Source: Reichenbachiella ulvae
Lineage (GTDB): Bacteria > Bacteroidota > Bacteroidia > Cytophagales > Cyclobacteriaceae
Length of the DNA stretch: 64,000 nucleotides
Assembly: GCF_025833875.1 (NCBI RefSeq)
Contig: NZ_JAOYOD010000001.1
Location: forward strand, 930,001-994,000
Direction of reading: 5' to 3'
Below are positions 35,694 to 45,993 of this stretch, piece by piece (the first letter of the stretch is position 1; the number at the start of each line of letters is the position of its first letter). Both the position numbers and the translations under genes were made by a program. Below the pieces are notes generated by a model that had not been told where the DNA came from, did not search any database, and worked only from the letters and a program-made list of their open reading frames with translations.

Positions 35694-38633
35694 ATGGTCC
35701 ATTCATTGCGAATCAAGTGTTTACTTCTTTTGACATTCTTGCTTTTTTTAGCAGACAGGTCTTTCGCTACGCACATTAGAGCAGGCGAGATTATTGCAGA
35801 ACGTATTTCGAGTACCACATTGACTTACCGTTTTTCAGTGATTGGTTATACAGATACGGGGTCTTCAGTTATTTTCGGAGGAGGAGAAATCGAATTCGGA
35901 GACGGAGTGAGGGGGAATTTGGCTGAAATTTCTGAAAGCAACTTAACTATTCAGTTGGAAGATGAGGTGGCATATAATGTTTTTACTGTAATACATACTT
36001 TTCAGGGGCCCGGTAGATATGTGGTTCGATATCAGGAATCTAATAGAAATGCGGGTGTCGTAAATATGTCCAATTCTGTCGATACACCTTTTTATATAGA
36101 AACGGCCCTTTTAATAGATCCAATATTTGGTATCAACAATACGCCGGTTTTTTTGATTCCCCCTGTGGATAAGGGAGCAGAAGGAGCAACTTTTCTACAT
36201 AATCCCGGAGCCTATGATCCTGATGGAGATAGTTTGTCTTACCATATTACCATTCCAAAACAAAGATTTGATAGAGAAGTCAATGATTATAAAGATCCAA
36301 ATGACCCAACCTTCTATACCAATTATCTGGAAGGTAATCAAGAACGTGATGGGCCTCCTACTTTTAAGATAGATTCGATTACAGGTACCTTAGAGTGGGA
36401 CGCTCCCGGTTTGATGGGAGAGTACAATGTGGCCTTTGTGGTCAAAGAGTGGCGACAACTAGAAGGAGAATGGTTTGAATTGGGATCTGTGGTTAGAGAT
36501 ATGCAGATCATAATTGAGGAAACAGATAATAACCCGCCTCAAATCATTCAACCTATGGAAATATGTGTGGAAGCAGGGGGAACTATATCTGAGATTATAG
36601 TCGCAACAGATCCTGACGGACATCCGGTTACCTTAGAGGCTTTTGGTGGCCCTTTGGAATTTCTAGTCAGTCCAGCCAGCTTCTCGCCGGACCCTCCGAC
36701 GGTTCAGCCTGTACCGGCAGAAATTGAGTTTGAGTGGCAGACTGATTGTGCTCACGTGAGAGAGCGTCCTTATGAGATTCAAATTAAAGCCAGAGATGAG
36801 CCTCCAATTGGTGCGCGTTTGGTAGACTTTAAAACATGGCTGATCAGAGTGGTAGCTCCAGCACCGACAGGGCTCACTGCCACGAAATTGTCGCAGCGCA
36901 GAATTCAATTGGATTGGGATGGCTACTCTTGTGGCAATGCAGACAAGATTCAAATTTGGAGAAGAGTAGATAGTTATGATTTTTTACCGGAAGATTGTGT
37001 GGTAGGTATGCCTGCCAATGCGGGTTATGAGTTAATAGATGTTGTCAATAACAACTCCCTTGCTGGTGATAAAATCACCAGCTATATAGATGGGGATGAT
37101 GGCATGGGGTTAGCACCTGGAGCCAATTACTGTTATAGAATAGTGGCCACTTTTCCTAAGCCTGGAGGTGGGGAGAGTTACGCTTCTACAGAAGCATGTG
37201 CTCAGATAGGTGTAGAAGCACCCGTGATATTGAATGTCGATGTAACAAATACTTCAGAGACTAATGGTGAAATTTATGTCAGATGGGAGGAGCCTTTCGA
37301 TTTGGATCCAGTACTTTTCCCTGGTCCTTACACTTATGATGTGGTTAGGTTTCAGGGACTGTCAGGGATGGAGGATGGAGATACCATTGCTACCAATATT
37401 GCTGCCACTGAATTTACTGATACAGGTTTAAATACAACTGCCTTTCCTTATCATTATTTGATCTATGTGTACGAAAACAATGGCACTTATATAGATTCAT
37501 CATTCCCTGCCTCTTCCCCATGGTTAGATGCGACTTCTGATGTGGAAAAAATCACCTTGAGATGGAATGCTGAAGTGCCATGGTCCAACGTATTAGATGA
37601 TCAACCTTATCATAGAATATGGAGAGACAATGTAGATGATTTTTTTCCTGACGATTTGTATTTGATTGATTCTACTCACGTAGGTCAACAAGGGTTCGTA
37701 TATGTAGATAATGGTTCATTTAATGGAGTTCCCTTAAGCGATGAATTGGTTTACAGATACTATATTGAGACCAAGGGAAGTTATGGAAACCCAGATTTGG
37801 CCACCTATGATCCATTATTAAACAAGTCACAAATCTTAGGAGCCCAGCCCAACGATACCATTCCTCCTTGTACACCTGTGGATTTTAGTTTTGACGATTC
37901 GTTTGATTGCCAAAGTTTTCTGGCCATGCAGGAATGTGAATTTAACGACTTCTCTAATCATCTTTTCTGGAATCAAGATGGGGCGTCTAGTTGCGACAAT
38001 GACATTAGTAGCTACAATATTTATTATGCTGATGAAGATACCGATGAGGAATTGCCATTTTTAGTCAATGTGGAAGGGACTGATTTTGTTCATGACGAGA
38101 TGCCGTCTTCGGGGGGCTTTGCAAATCCTTTACCATTAACTTCATTTAAAGGATGTTATCAGATAGCTGCTGTAGATCGGTCTGGAAATATCAGTGCTAG
38201 ATCTGAGAAGATTTGTCGTGACAATTGTCCGTCTATTAAGATGCCTAATACCTTCACTCCAAATGGTGATGGAATAAATGATGTTTTTACACCTTTTTAC
38301 AGTAGGACAGGAAATGTAAACGGTGAGGGAGAGGTCCCGAAAATTGAAACTTTTATTTCTGGTTTTGACTATGCAGATTGCCCAAGATTTGTGGAAGAAG
38401 TGATTTTTAATGTTTTTGATAGAACTGGGGGATTGTTATACTCGTATAATTCAACAGAAGAATCAAGTTCAGAAGAAAATCAGGAGATTCTAATCAATTG
38501 GGATGGGACAACTGATTCTGGAAGAGAACTTGAGTCTGGTGTTTATTATTACAGTCTGGAGGTGACATTTAATGTGTTAAGACCGGAGGATCAAAATAAG
38601 AAATACAAAGGATGGATCAACATCGTGAGATAG
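35694..38633 (+). CDS. Large secreted protein with gliding-motility-associated (CHU_C-type) C-terminus
   Basis: From ATG 35694 the product has 979 residues: a signal peptide (residues 1 to about 26, ending SFA), cadherin-like strings such as AYDPDGDSLSYHI near 175 and VATDPDGHPVTLEAFGG near 305, several fibronectin-III-like domains (VRWEEPFDLDPVLFPGPYTY, KITLRWNAEVPW), and the C-terminal cassette IKMPNTFTPNGDGINDVFTP with YYSLEVTFN and a final YKGWINIVR. That cassette is the CHU_C (gliding-motility-associated) domain found on type IX secretion cargo. The protein is likely exported to the surface and may act in adhesion; the ligand is unknown. Its end overlaps the next gene by 22 bases. Confidence 0.9.
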   Translation: MVHSLRIKCLLLLTFLLFLADRSFATHIRAGEIIAERISSTTLTYRFSVIGYTDTGSSVIFGGGEIEFGDGVRGNLAEISESNLTIQLEDEVAYNVFTVIHTFQGPGRYVVRYQESNRNAGVVNMSNSVDTPFYIETALLIDPIFGINNTPVFLIPPVDKGAEGATFLHNPGAYDPDGDSLSYHITIPKQRFDREVNDYKDPNDPTFYTNYLEGNQERDGPPTFKIDSITGTLEWDAPGLMGEYNVAFVVKEWRQLEGEWFELGSVVRDMQIIIEETDNNPPQIIQPMEICVEAGGTISEIIVATDPDGHPVTLEAFGGPLEFLVSPASFSPDPPTVQPVPAEIEFEWQTDCAHVRERPYEIQIKARDEPPIGARLVDFKTWLIRVVAPAPTGLTATKLSQRRIQLDWDGYSCGNADKIQIWRRVDSYDFLPEDCVVGMPANAGYELIDVVNNNSLAGDKITSYIDGDDGMGLAPGANYCYRIVATFPKPGGGESYASTEACAQIGVEAPVILNVDVTNTSETNGEIYVRWEEPFDLDPVLFPGPYTYDVVRFQGLSGMEDGDTIATNIAATEFTDTGLNTTAFPYHYLIYVYENNGTYIDSSFPASSPWLDATSDVEKITLRWNAEVPWSNVLDDQPYHRIWRDNVDDFFPDDLYLIDSTHVGQQGFVYVDNGSFNGVPLSDELVYRYYIETKGSYGNPDLATYDPLLNKSQILGAQPNDTIPPCTPVDFSFDDSFDCQSFLAMQECEFNDFSNHLFWNQDGASSCDNDISSYNIYYADEDTDEELPFLVNVEGTDFVHDEMPSSGGFANPLPLTSFKGCYQIAAVDRSGNISARSEKICRDNCPSIKMPNTFTPNGDGINDVFTPFYSRTGNVNGEGEVPKIETFISGFDYADCPRFVEEVIFNVFDRTGGLLYSYNSTEESSSEENQEILINWDGTTDSGRELESGVYYYSLEVTFNVLRPEDQNKKYKGWINIVR

Positions 38634-39034
38634 CCGAGTTGGACAACTTGGTACTTTATGACGGGGTTTGTAAATTTTGCAACAGCTCCGTCAATTTTGT
38701 TTTAGATCACGAGAAAAATGATCAATTGAAATTTACTCCTCTTCAATCTGAGCTGGGAGCGAGGGTTTTGAAGGAGCATAATTTCCCTATTGATTATACA
38801 GAGAGTATTTTGTTTTTGAGTAAAGGAAAACTAGAAGCAAAATCGACTGCCGCATTAAAAATCTCTAAATTTTTGAAGGGACCGTGGTCTTTGGGCCGAG
38901 TGTTTTTACTGGTACCTCGTTTTATTTCTGATTTTTTTTATGAAATCATAGCCAAGAATCGCTACAAGTGGTTTGGTATGACAGATGCTTGTATGCTTCC
39001 GCCTGCTAACCATAAGGAACGGTTTTTAGAATGA
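38612..39034 (+). CDS. DCC-family thiol-disulfide oxidoreductase-like protein (DUF393)
   Basis: The 140-residue protein begins with the family signature VLYDGVCKFCNSSVNFVL (D-x-x-C-x-x-C, thioredoxin-like), followed by KFTPLQSELGARVL and FLSKGKLEAKSTAALKI. The DCC family (named for the DxxCxxC motif) is assigned thiol-disulfide exchange by analogy. The start is within the end of the preceding gene (22-base overlap in another frame), so translational coupling is possible. There is no signal peptide. Confidence 0.88.
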   Translation: MDQHREIAELDNLVLYDGVCKFCNSSVNFVLDHEKNDQLKFTPLQSELGARVLKEHNFPIDYTESILFLSKGKLEAKSTAALKISKFLKGPWSLGRVFLLVPRFISDFFYEIIAKNRYKWFGMTDACMLPPANHKERFLE

Positions 39035-39076
39035 GTGCTTTTGCCTAAGTTTGCCCTCGCAAACAAAAAGTTACAC

Positions 39077-39946
39077 ATGAAAGCATATGTATTCCCTGGA
39101 CAGGGAGCTCAATTTACAGGAATGGGCAAGGAACTGTATGATAGTTCAGCGAAGGCCAAATCTTATTTTGATACCGCAAATGATATTTTAGGATTCGACA
39201 TTGCTAAGGTAATGTTTGAGGGAAGTGCGGAAGAATTGAAAGAAACTAAGGTGACCCAGCCGGCAGTTTTTATCCATTCAGTGGTTACTGCTTTGATGCA
39301 TGATGAGTTTAAGCCTGATATGGTAGCAGGTCATTCTTTAGGGGAGTTTTCAGCTTTAGTAGCTAATCAGACTTTAGGATTTGAAGACGCATTGAAATTG
39401 GTGTCTCAGCGTGCTCTTGCGATGCAAAAGGCTTGTGAGATGAATCCATCGACTATGGCGGCTATTCTGGGATTAGAAGATCAGCAAGTAGAAGAACTAT
39501 GTGAAGGAATAGAAGGGGTAGTGCCTGCTAATTATAACTGTCCTGGCCAATTGGTGATATCCGGAACCAACGAAGGTATAGAGATCGCATGTGAGAAAAT
39601 GAAAGAGGCTGGAGCCAAGCGTGCTTTGCCTTTACCAGTAGGGGGTGCTTTTCATAGTCCATTGATGGAGCCTGCGAGAGAGGAGTTGGCTGCTGCAATT
39701 GAGTCTACCCAATTTAGTACTCCAATTTGCCCGGTTTATCAGAACTATGATGCTAAACCTCATAGTGATATAGTGGAAATCAAGGCTAATTTGATTTCAC
39801 AATTAACTGCCCCGGTCCGATGGACACAGTCTGTACAGCAGATGGTAGCAGATGGAGCTGTGGAATTTGTAGAGTGTGGTCCTGGTAAAGTGCTACAAGG
39901 CTTGGTGAAGAAGATTCATAGAGAGGCTGAAGTTTCTGGTTTATAA
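39077..39946 (+). CDS. fabD: ACP S-malonyltransferase
   Basis: From ATG 39077 the protein has 289 residues and starts MKAYVFPGQGAQFTGMGKE; the upstream GTG at 39035 would add 14 residues that do not match the family. The nucleophile is Ser87 in GHSLGEFSAL, the partner Arg near 112 in SQRALAMQ, and the catalytic His near 196 in GGAFHSPLMEPA. The enzyme charges ACP with malonyl for fatty-acid synthesis. It follows the DCC gene closely and ends at a strong bidirectional terminator. Confidence 0.96.
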   Translation: MKAYVFPGQGAQFTGMGKELYDSSAKAKSYFDTANDILGFDIAKVMFEGSAEELKETKVTQPAVFIHSVVTALMHDEFKPDMVAGHSLGEFSALVANQTLGFEDALKLVSQRALAMQKACEMNPSTMAAILGLEDQQVEELCEGIEGVVPANYNCPGQLVISGTNEGIEIACEKMKEAGAKRALPLPVGGAFHSPLMEPAREELAAAIESTQFSTPICPVYQNYDAKPHSDIVEIKANLISQLTAPVRWTQSVQQMVADGAVEFVECGPGKVLQGLVKKIHREAEVSGL

Positions 39947-39962
39947 GAAACAAGATATATTG

Positions 39963-39994
39963 AAAAAAGGGAGGTCATTTGACCTCCCTTTTTT
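39963..39994. terminator. Bidirectional intrinsic terminator
   Basis: AAAAAAGGGAGGTCA, a short TT loop and TGACCTCCCTTTTTT form a perfect inverted repeat between the fabD stop (39946) and the stop of the propeller-MCP gene (40002). A- and T-tracts on both sides let it work in either direction. Confidence 0.92.
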
Positions 39995-40001
39995 GTTACT
40001 C

Positions 40002-43000
40002 TTAGTTGTAAAATCTCTCAACATCAATTAATGGATTTGTATCTTGTTGTTTGTTCAATTTGAACTGTTCCACTTTTTGTTTCAATAGGTCTGTGGTTTT
40101 GGAGATATCTTCGCTTTTCTGACGGTAATTGATCATTCCTGCAGAAAGTTCGGAGGATGAACTAGCCGTTTCTTCTGCCGCACTGGCGGTCTCTTCAGCT
40201 ATGACTACCACGGAGGATATTAACTTCACTACTTGATTGATGTCTTCAGTCTGTTGATGGGTGTCTTTTACAATTCTATCAGACTTTAAAGATGTTTCTT
40301 CATAGTAGGCATAGATTTCTTTAAATGCAGCCATAGACACTCCGGTAGCTTCCTCGCCATCCTTGATGCTTTCATTCATTTCATGGATGATTTCAACAGT
40401 TGATTTTGTATCAGCCTGAACTGTATTGACCAGCTCTTCTATGCTTGCAGCCGATTTTTTTGAGTCCTCAGCCAATTTACGAATCTCCTCTGCTACTACT
40501 GCGAAACCTCTTCCGGCTTCACCTGCCTGAGCTGCTTCGATGGCAGCATTAAGGGCAAGTAGATTGGTTTGAGAAGCTACATCTTTAATTATTCTCAGCA
40601 CACTCGATATCTCTTGTGATCTTACATTCAAATTAGTAACAGCCTCATTAGCATTTTCTGAAAAACTTAAGATTTTACTCATGGTGGCATTCAGTTTTTC
40701 CATCAGTCGCATACCCGTATCGCTTTTTTCTACACCCAGTTTGGCGGTGTTGCTGATATCGTCAGCTCTGGTCCCCATTTCATTAGCCGAGTTCATGACG
40801 CCTTCTATTAGATTGGAGGATTCGTCTATTTTGGAAACTTGATCTTGAGCTCCTCTAGCGATTTCACCAATGGCGTTCGCGATCTCTTCAGTACTGACTT
40901 TCATTTGTTCGCTCGTTACCAACATGTCCTCAGAAGATACTTTCAAACTGGAGGATCGATCATTGATGTCTCCCACTAGTTCGGTCAGATTATCCATGGC
41001 TTTATTCAGGTTGTTTTTTAGCCTTAGAATATCACCCTTGGCTTCCACTTCGAATCTTTCTGTTAGATTACCTTCTGCCATCTGGTTAATGAGGTGGTTA
41101 ATGATGTTGAATGGGGTGGTTATCGAATCAAATAATTGATTGATGGAAAGAGCCAAATCCCTCCAAGCACCCGTTTTGGCCTCTAATGAAATCCTTGCAT
41201 TGAAATTGCCAGACTCAAGTGCTTCCTGAACCACATTGTTGGTTTCCTCTATAGCCTCTTTTAGTTTTTTACTTTGGTCTTGAAGTTCTTCATTTTGAGC
41301 ATTTACTTTATTAGTGGCTTGATTGATTTTAATGTTTAGGAGTTTCTGACTTCTTTTCTGCTGATTGATTCTTCTTCTGTAGAACCATAAGGCCGATAGA
41401 ATTATAATGATTACAAGAATCGTTCGGAACCACCATTTAGCCCAAAATGCAGGTATGACTTCAATATCAATCTTGATCGGTTCTTCGGCCCAGACTCCAT
41501 CTAAATTGGAGGCGTTGACAAGAAAGGTGTAATCGCCCGGAGGGAGATTATTGTAGGTTGCAAAATTTCTTGATGAACTAGTCTCCACCCATTCATCGTT
41601 TAACCCTTGCATTTTGTAGCGATAGGTGTTAGCTGTCGGCTTGGCAAAGTGGAGTGCTGCGAATTCTATTGTGATAAGGTTGTGCTGATGATAAAATGTC
41701 AATTTTTCTGTGTCAGCAATGCTTTCTTTCAAGAGAATTTTACCGTTTACCTCCTTACCAACTTTTACACTTTTGTTAAAAACTTTTAAATCTGTAAAGG
41801 CCAGTTTTGGTGGGGTGTTGTTCAAGTTGATTTCATTTGGATTGAAAATGTTGAAGCCGTTTATTCCTCCGAACATCAATTCACCTGAAGAGTTTGAAAA
41901 GTAGGAGTTATAATTGAATTGTTTGCTTTGTAGCCCATCTGATTGATCGAACAAGGTTAAGCTGGCATTTTCTGGATCTGAAATCAGGTCTCTTAGAAAC
42001 AAAAGCCCTTCTTCCGTGCTTGCCCATAAGTTGCCTGATTGATCTTCTTTGATGCCATATACTACGCGTAGCTTGTGACCGCCTATTTGGTTATAATGTG
42101 TAAAGTTCCCCGTGTTTCGGTCATAGTTTAGGATTCCATTGTTTGTTCCCAGCCATATGGTGCTTTTGGAGTCTTCTTCAATGCAGTAAACAAAATCTAT
42201 TGATTCATTTTCGATTTTTTCAAAGGTGTCAGAGTCATTGCTCTTAAACAGAATGCCATTGTCGCTTCCTATCCAAATGCTACCATCTTTTGCTTCTAAC
42301 ATACCAAAGTAAGCTTGGTCGCTCATATGGATAAACTCGTCAGAACCATTAGGTAGCATGTCTAGATATCCGATACTTCCGGTTCCAGACCCATTGAATA
42401 CCCAGAGATTCTTGTTTCGGTCGTATAGTAGCCCATAAATTTTATCTGTGGTTAGCGTACCTGATTTGTTATCGTTTGCAGAATAGGCAGTAAAACTGTT
42501 GTTACTGAAATCGTAAAAGTTGAGTCCCCCTCGGTTAGTTCCTATCCACATATCACCATTGCCAGCATTGGCCAGGCATTTGCTGTCGTTGTAACTGATC
42601 GTGTTTTGATCATCCGAGTCATGTGTGAAGACCCTGAATTTACTTGTTTGTCTATCGAGAACATTGACTCCATTGTCAGTCCCCACCCAGACATTACCAA
42701 AATCATCTTCCGCTATGCCATATACATTTGGTGAGTTCAGGAAGTAGTTGTCCTTAGAATCTGCTGTATAACACACGAAATTCTTTTTCTTCAAATCACA
42801 GCAACTAACACCACCAGCATAAGTCCCGATCCAAAGAGAACCAGTCTGGTCAATAAAACTGCATAGGATGGAATTTTGAGAAAGTTTGGAGAATTTGTGA
42901 TCAGATGTGGCATACTCATAAAATTCATCCGAGGATTCATGTTTCTTGAAAAGCCCTCCTCTGGTCCCTACAAAGAAGTCTCCTTTTAAATCCTCGAAAA

Positions 43001-43826
43001 TCGCCCTCACACGAGTGGTGTAGCTGTTATCGGGATCGGGAATAATTCTTTTGAAACTATTGGTATTAAAATCAAATTGATTCAGACCATTATTCATGGT
43101 GCCAAACCACATATTACCAGAATTGTCCTCATAAATGTGTTCGATTTGATTACCACTTAGGGTAGTCGGGTCATTTTTGTCATGTGTAAATCCTCTGACT
43201 GTTTTACCATCAGGGTCAAAGAGATAAATACCTTTTTTATAAACTGAGAACCAAATGTTTCCTTTTTTATCTATATCAAGTTTGGTGATGTTGCCAGTGG
43301 GGGTGTTTGCAAATATATCTGGGTTAGATTCGATAATGTTTTTGCATTCCTTATTTATCAAATTGTAGGTGTATAAGCTATTGTTGGAGGCGATCCATAG
43401 CAATTGATTCTTGTCTTCTTTTATGGCATTGACTCTGCCCATATTGACCTTGATGGAATCTCGATCAAAGTGAATGAATCCATCAATTGAAGGGTTGTAA
43501 AGATCTAGACCTTCACTATTTCCAATCCACAGATTTCCTCTACTGTCCGAGAATAGTTCTCTATTGGTTTTGGAAGAAAGGGAAGTTGAGTCATCGGGAT
43601 TATGTCGGTAGGGGACAATGGTTTGTCCATCATAGCGGTCGATCCCATTGTCAGTGGCGAACCAAATGAAGCCATTTTGATCCTGAGTAATGGCTCCCAC
43701 GTGGTTGTTGGAAAGGCCATTGTCTACAGTTATGGATTTAAATTCATATTGATTTTGCACGATGCCCTGAGCTACAGAACATAGGGTCAGGCCAATCAAA
43801 ATTTGGGTCAAGAATGCTGCCTTCAT
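40002..43826 (-). CDS. Fusion receptor: two-component-regulator propeller, Y_Y_Y, TM, HAMP, methyl-accepting chemotaxis domain
   Basis: The 1274-residue protein has a signal peptide, then about 14 Reg_prop repeats (for example [34 protein letters not shown]) that should form two seven-bladed propellers over residues 25-690. A Y_Y_Y Ig-like domain ([19 protein letters not shown]) ends near 785. One membrane helix lies at about 796-816. Cytoplasmic coiled coil and HAMP-like segments ([13 protein letters not shown] near 917) follow, and the rest is an MCP signalling domain whose hairpin tip is [20 protein letters not shown] near 1085. There is no histidine kinase domain. The usual Bacteroidota partner of this propeller is a kinase or DNA-binding output, so here a nutrient or glycan sensor appears to feed CheA/CheW. 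Confidence 0.9.
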   Translation of the reverse strand: MKAAFLTQILIGLTLCSVAQGIVQNQYEFKSITVDNGLSNNHVGAITQDQNGFIWFATDNGIDRYDGQTIVPYRHNPDDSTSLSSKTNRELFSDSRGNLWIGNSEGLDLYNPSIDGFIHFDRDSIKVNMGRVNAIKEDKNQLLWIASNNSLYTYNLINKECKNIIESNPDIFANTPTGNITKLDIDKKGNIWFSVYKKGIYLFDPDGKTVRGFTHDKNDPTTLSGNQIEHIYEDNSGNMWFGTMNNGLNQFDFNTNSFKRIIPDPDNSYTTRVRAIFEDLKGDFFVGTRGGLFKKHESSDEFYEYATSDHKFSKLSQNSILCSFIDQTGSLWIGTYAGGVSCCDLKKKNFVCYTADSKDNYFLNSPNVYGIAEDDFGNVWVGTDNGVNVLDRQTSKFRVFTHDSDDQNTISYNDSKCLANAGNGDMWIGTNRGGLNFYDFSNNSFTAYSANDNKSGTLTTDKIYGLLYDRNKNLWVFNGSGTGSIGYLDMLPNGSDEFIHMSDQAYFGMLEAKDGSIWIGSDNGILFKSNDSDTFEKIENESIDFVYCIEEDSKSTIWLGTNNGILNYDRNTGNFTHYNQIGGHKLRVVYGIKEDQSGNLWASTEEGLLFLRDLISDPENASLTLFDQSDGLQSKQFNYNSYFSNSSGELMFGGINGFNIFNPNEINLNNTPPKLAFTDLKVFNKSVKVGKEVNGKILLKESIADTEKLTFYHQHNLITIEFAALHFAKPTANTYRYKMQGLNDEWVETSSSRNFATYNNLPPGDYTFLVNASNLDGVWAEEPIKIDIEVIPAFWAKWWFRTILVIIIILSALWFYRRRINQQKRSQKLLNIKINQATNKVNAQNEELQDQSKKLKEAIEETNNVVQEALESGNFNARISLEAKTGAWRDLALSINQLFDSITTPFNIINHLINQMAEGNLTERFEVEAKGDILRLKNNLNKAMDNLTELVGDINDRSSSLKVSSEDMLVTSEQMKVSTEEIANAIGEIARGAQDQVSKIDESSNLIEGVMNSANEMGTRADDISNTAKLGVEKSDTGMRLMEKLNATMSKILSFSENANEAVTNLNVRSQEISSVLRIIKDVASQTNLLALNAAIEAAQAGEAGRGFAVVAEEIRKLAEDSKKSAASIEELVNTVQADTKSTVEIIHEMNESIKDGEEATGVSMAAFKEIYAYYEETSLKSDRIVKDTHQQTEDINQVVKLISSVVVIAEETASAAEETASSSSELSAGMINYRQKSEDISKTTDLLKQKVEQFKLNKQQDTNPLIDVERFYN

Positions 43827-44057
43827 AATATGTAGTAATTTTAGTCGAAATCATACGGGATTCAGTTAGGTGTAGGCTTTTCGCTGTATTAAGCAGACTA
43901 ACTATAATTTAGCTACAAATCGTTCCTTTATCAAGGAAAACAGCTAAATGCTAATGTAGACAGGATTCTAGGTATAAAGAGCTAAAGGTTGAGGTATTCT
44001 GCTCTAGGCCTTTGAAATTAAGAAAATCCCCTAAGTGAAACTTGCAGGAGATAAAAA

Positions 44058-44849
44058 TTAACTTGAAATAAGATTTTGAAATCGCTCCCAATCTATGGGG
44101 ATGGGTTGCTCTTCAAAATCATCTGAAATTTTGTAATCGGAGGCTTTTTTGATTCTATCGCTGTCCAACGGGTGTGTACTGAAAAAGGAGAGGTCATCCA
44201 TGATGGAAGATTTCTTGGCTTTCATTCTAATGAAGAATTGACCTAATCTTCTTGGGTTGATTTGACTTTTTTCGGCCAAGTCTAGGGCATAATCATCAGC
44301 TTCTTCTTCATTTCTTCTATCGAATGCAGTTGACATGCTTAATTTGGCGAGTTCTGAGATAAGCACTGGATCACCACCGGTCGCAATAGAGAAAAAGGCT
44401 TCCATTCCGAGTGTTTTAGCTATTTTCTCGATTACGTGTTTTTCTTCAGCATGTCCGATTTCGTGGGCCAATACCAAAGCCAATTCTTCCGCAGATTGTA
44501 AGTCCTCGATTAATCCTGAAAAAATGTAAATATTTCCATTCAAGGATGTGAATGCGTTGATCTGACTTTCTTTGATTATATGAAGTTGGTAGTCATATGA
44601 GACGGTGTCCATGTTTTGAGTAAGCCTTTCGAGAATAACCTGGAGGGTAGAGTCGGCTGCTTTGTTATGGATGAATTCGAAATCCTGTAACATGTAATCA
44701 TTCATGAATTCTGCCATTTCCCTTTCTGTCTTAGCAGAAACCTCGAAGGGATTGCGATTTACATCATAATTGTAATAAGAAAAAGCTAGCCATAGTCCGG
44801 CAAACAGGGCCACTAATACGAGCAATTCTTTCCAGATCTTGGCAATCAT
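44058..44849 (-). CDS. M48 family zinc metalloprotease
   Basis: The 263-residue protein has one N-terminal membrane helix (residues 9-28) and the M48 catalytic motif HEIGHAEEKHV (HExxH) near residue 127, with the third ligand Glu in RRNEEEADDYALDLA near 178 and the conserved FSTHPLDSDRIKKA near 225. It resembles the periplasmic BepA/YfgC- or HtpX-like peptidases that act in envelope quality control. It is the last gene of a tight three-gene operon (1-base gaps) with two small DUF membrane proteins, which may tie it to membrane maintenance. Confidence 0.92.
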   Translation of the reverse strand: MIAKIWKELLVLVALFAGLWLAFSYYNYDVNRNPFEVSAKTEREMAEFMNDYMLQDFEFIHNKAADSTLQVILERLTQNMDTVSYDYQLHIIKESQINAFTSLNGNIYIFSGLIEDLQSAEELALVLAHEIGHAEEKHVIEKIAKTLGMEAFFSIATGGDPVLISELAKLSMSTAFDRRNEEEADDYALDLAEKSQINPRRLGQFFIRMKAKKSSIMDDLSFFSTHPLDSDRIKKASDYKISDDFEEQPIPIDWERFQNLISS

Positions 44850-44850
44850 A

Positions 44851-45333
44851 TTAAACGGGTGGTTGATTGGTTATTTTCTTGTCTACTTCGGCTCTTACTT
44901 TATACACCTGGTGATAGGAAAGCTTGCCAAAGAAAATGAAATAATACATTTGGCCTTTCCTGGCTTTGACTGCTCCCACGATGCTAAATATGAAGTATAG
45001 CAAATTAAGAATACCAGCCATGATCAGGTACCCTATGTAGGGATCTGTCACTTCTAGATTCATAAAAAAGAAAATCTGAAGAGTCCAATATAATGCTCCT
45101 GCATTTACCAGTGTGGTGGGAAGTTGACTATATAGCGACTGCAGACTATGGAATTTGACAAACCGCGAATTTTTCTGCTGAACGAAATAGTAAACAACCG
45201 CAGCAACCAGGTTGATGATAGGCAAGGGGAGACCAGCTCCCATTGCCGCAAACATCATCAGATAGGCGCCCATGGCGTCTTCTTTTTCTTTTTTACTTAA
45301 CTCCTCTGGTTGTTCGAGATTGTAATATTCCAT
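44851..45333 (-). CDS. DUF4870-like membrane protein
   Basis: From ATG 45333 (MEYYNLEQPEELSKKEKEDA) the protein has 160 residues; an in-frame ATG at 45363 is less likely since it would lie inside the preceding gene. Three or four membrane segments follow, with KFHSLQSLYSQLP near residue 68 and a C-terminal YYFIFFGKLSYHQVYKVR. The FHSLQS-type string is characteristic of the DUF4870 family of small membrane proteins of unknown function. It is separated by one base from both neighbours. Confidence 0.75.
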   Translation of the reverse strand: MEYYNLEQPEELSKKEKEDAMGAYLMMFAAMGAGLPLPIINLVAAVVYYFVQQKNSRFVKFHSLQSLYSQLPTTLVNAGALYWTLQIFFFMNLEVTDPYIGYLIMAGILNLLYFIFSIVGAVKARKGQMYYFIFFGKLSYHQVYKVRAEVDKKITNQPPV

Positions 45334-45334
45334 A

Positions 45335-45916
45335 TTATTTTCCTGAAAATGGAGGGTACTCATCTATCATATAGGCCATGTATAGATTCACTCTCATGGT
45401 CCATCGCATGGTCCCAACATTAAAGCGAAACCATGATTCTGGATATTTACCTGTAAATAGTACCGCAAAGAAGGCCAAAAACATGAGGAATAATGTCGCA
45501 TACATTCTGAAAATTAGAACAAACATGTGCGGTAATATCACATAAAGCCAGCCGAACAAAAATCGAATGAGTACCGAGCTTCTGCTAGTGGTTTCGGAAT
45601 ATGGGACTTCTAATTGGAACGCGTCATCTTCTGTCTCTAATCCAAAAGCTGGGTAACCGTCAGCGAGATTGTTCATTCTCAGATTGACACGTGTGCTCCA
45701 TTTCAAGAGTTTGAGCTGATACTCGAAAAAGGATTCTGGATAGCTACCCGTGAATAGGATGATCCAAAAAGTGATGAAGCTTAGAATATTGCCCCAAAGT
45801 CCTAAAAATAAAAGGATAAATCCATGTGGAAAGCCAATATAAATGGCACCCAAAAAAGTTCTCAGTAGTAGTTCGCCTCGGGAATAGGCTTCCTGCTGTT
45901 TTACTTCAAAAGTCAT
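45335..45916 (-). CDS. DUF4389 domain-containing membrane protein with internal duplication
   Basis: The 193-residue protein contains two copies of one unit: RTFLGAIYIGFPHGFILLFL and RFLFGWLYVILPHMFVLIF begin the copies, and FTGSYPESFFEYQLKLLKW / FTGKYPESWFRFNVGTMRW end them, each followed by a TRVNL/MRVNL strand. This is the DUF4389 arrangement, with each copy contributing a membrane hairpin. It is the first gene of the DUF4389-DUF4870-M48 operon. The function is unknown. Confidence 0.85.
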   Translation of the reverse strand: MTFEVKQQEAYSRGELLLRTFLGAIYIGFPHGFILLFLGLWGNILSFITFWIILFTGSYPESFFEYQLKLLKWSTRVNLRMNNLADGYPAFGLETEDDAFQLEVPYSETTSRSSVLIRFLFGWLYVILPHMFVLIFRMYATLFLMFLAFFAVLFTGKYPESWFRFNVGTMRWTMRVNLYMAYMIDEYPPFSGK

Positions 45917-45993
45917 AGCTTAGAAAATTGATAAAGGTTTAAACAATTCCGAATATACAATTTTCTAAGCCATGTTTCCAAATCGAAAATGAG

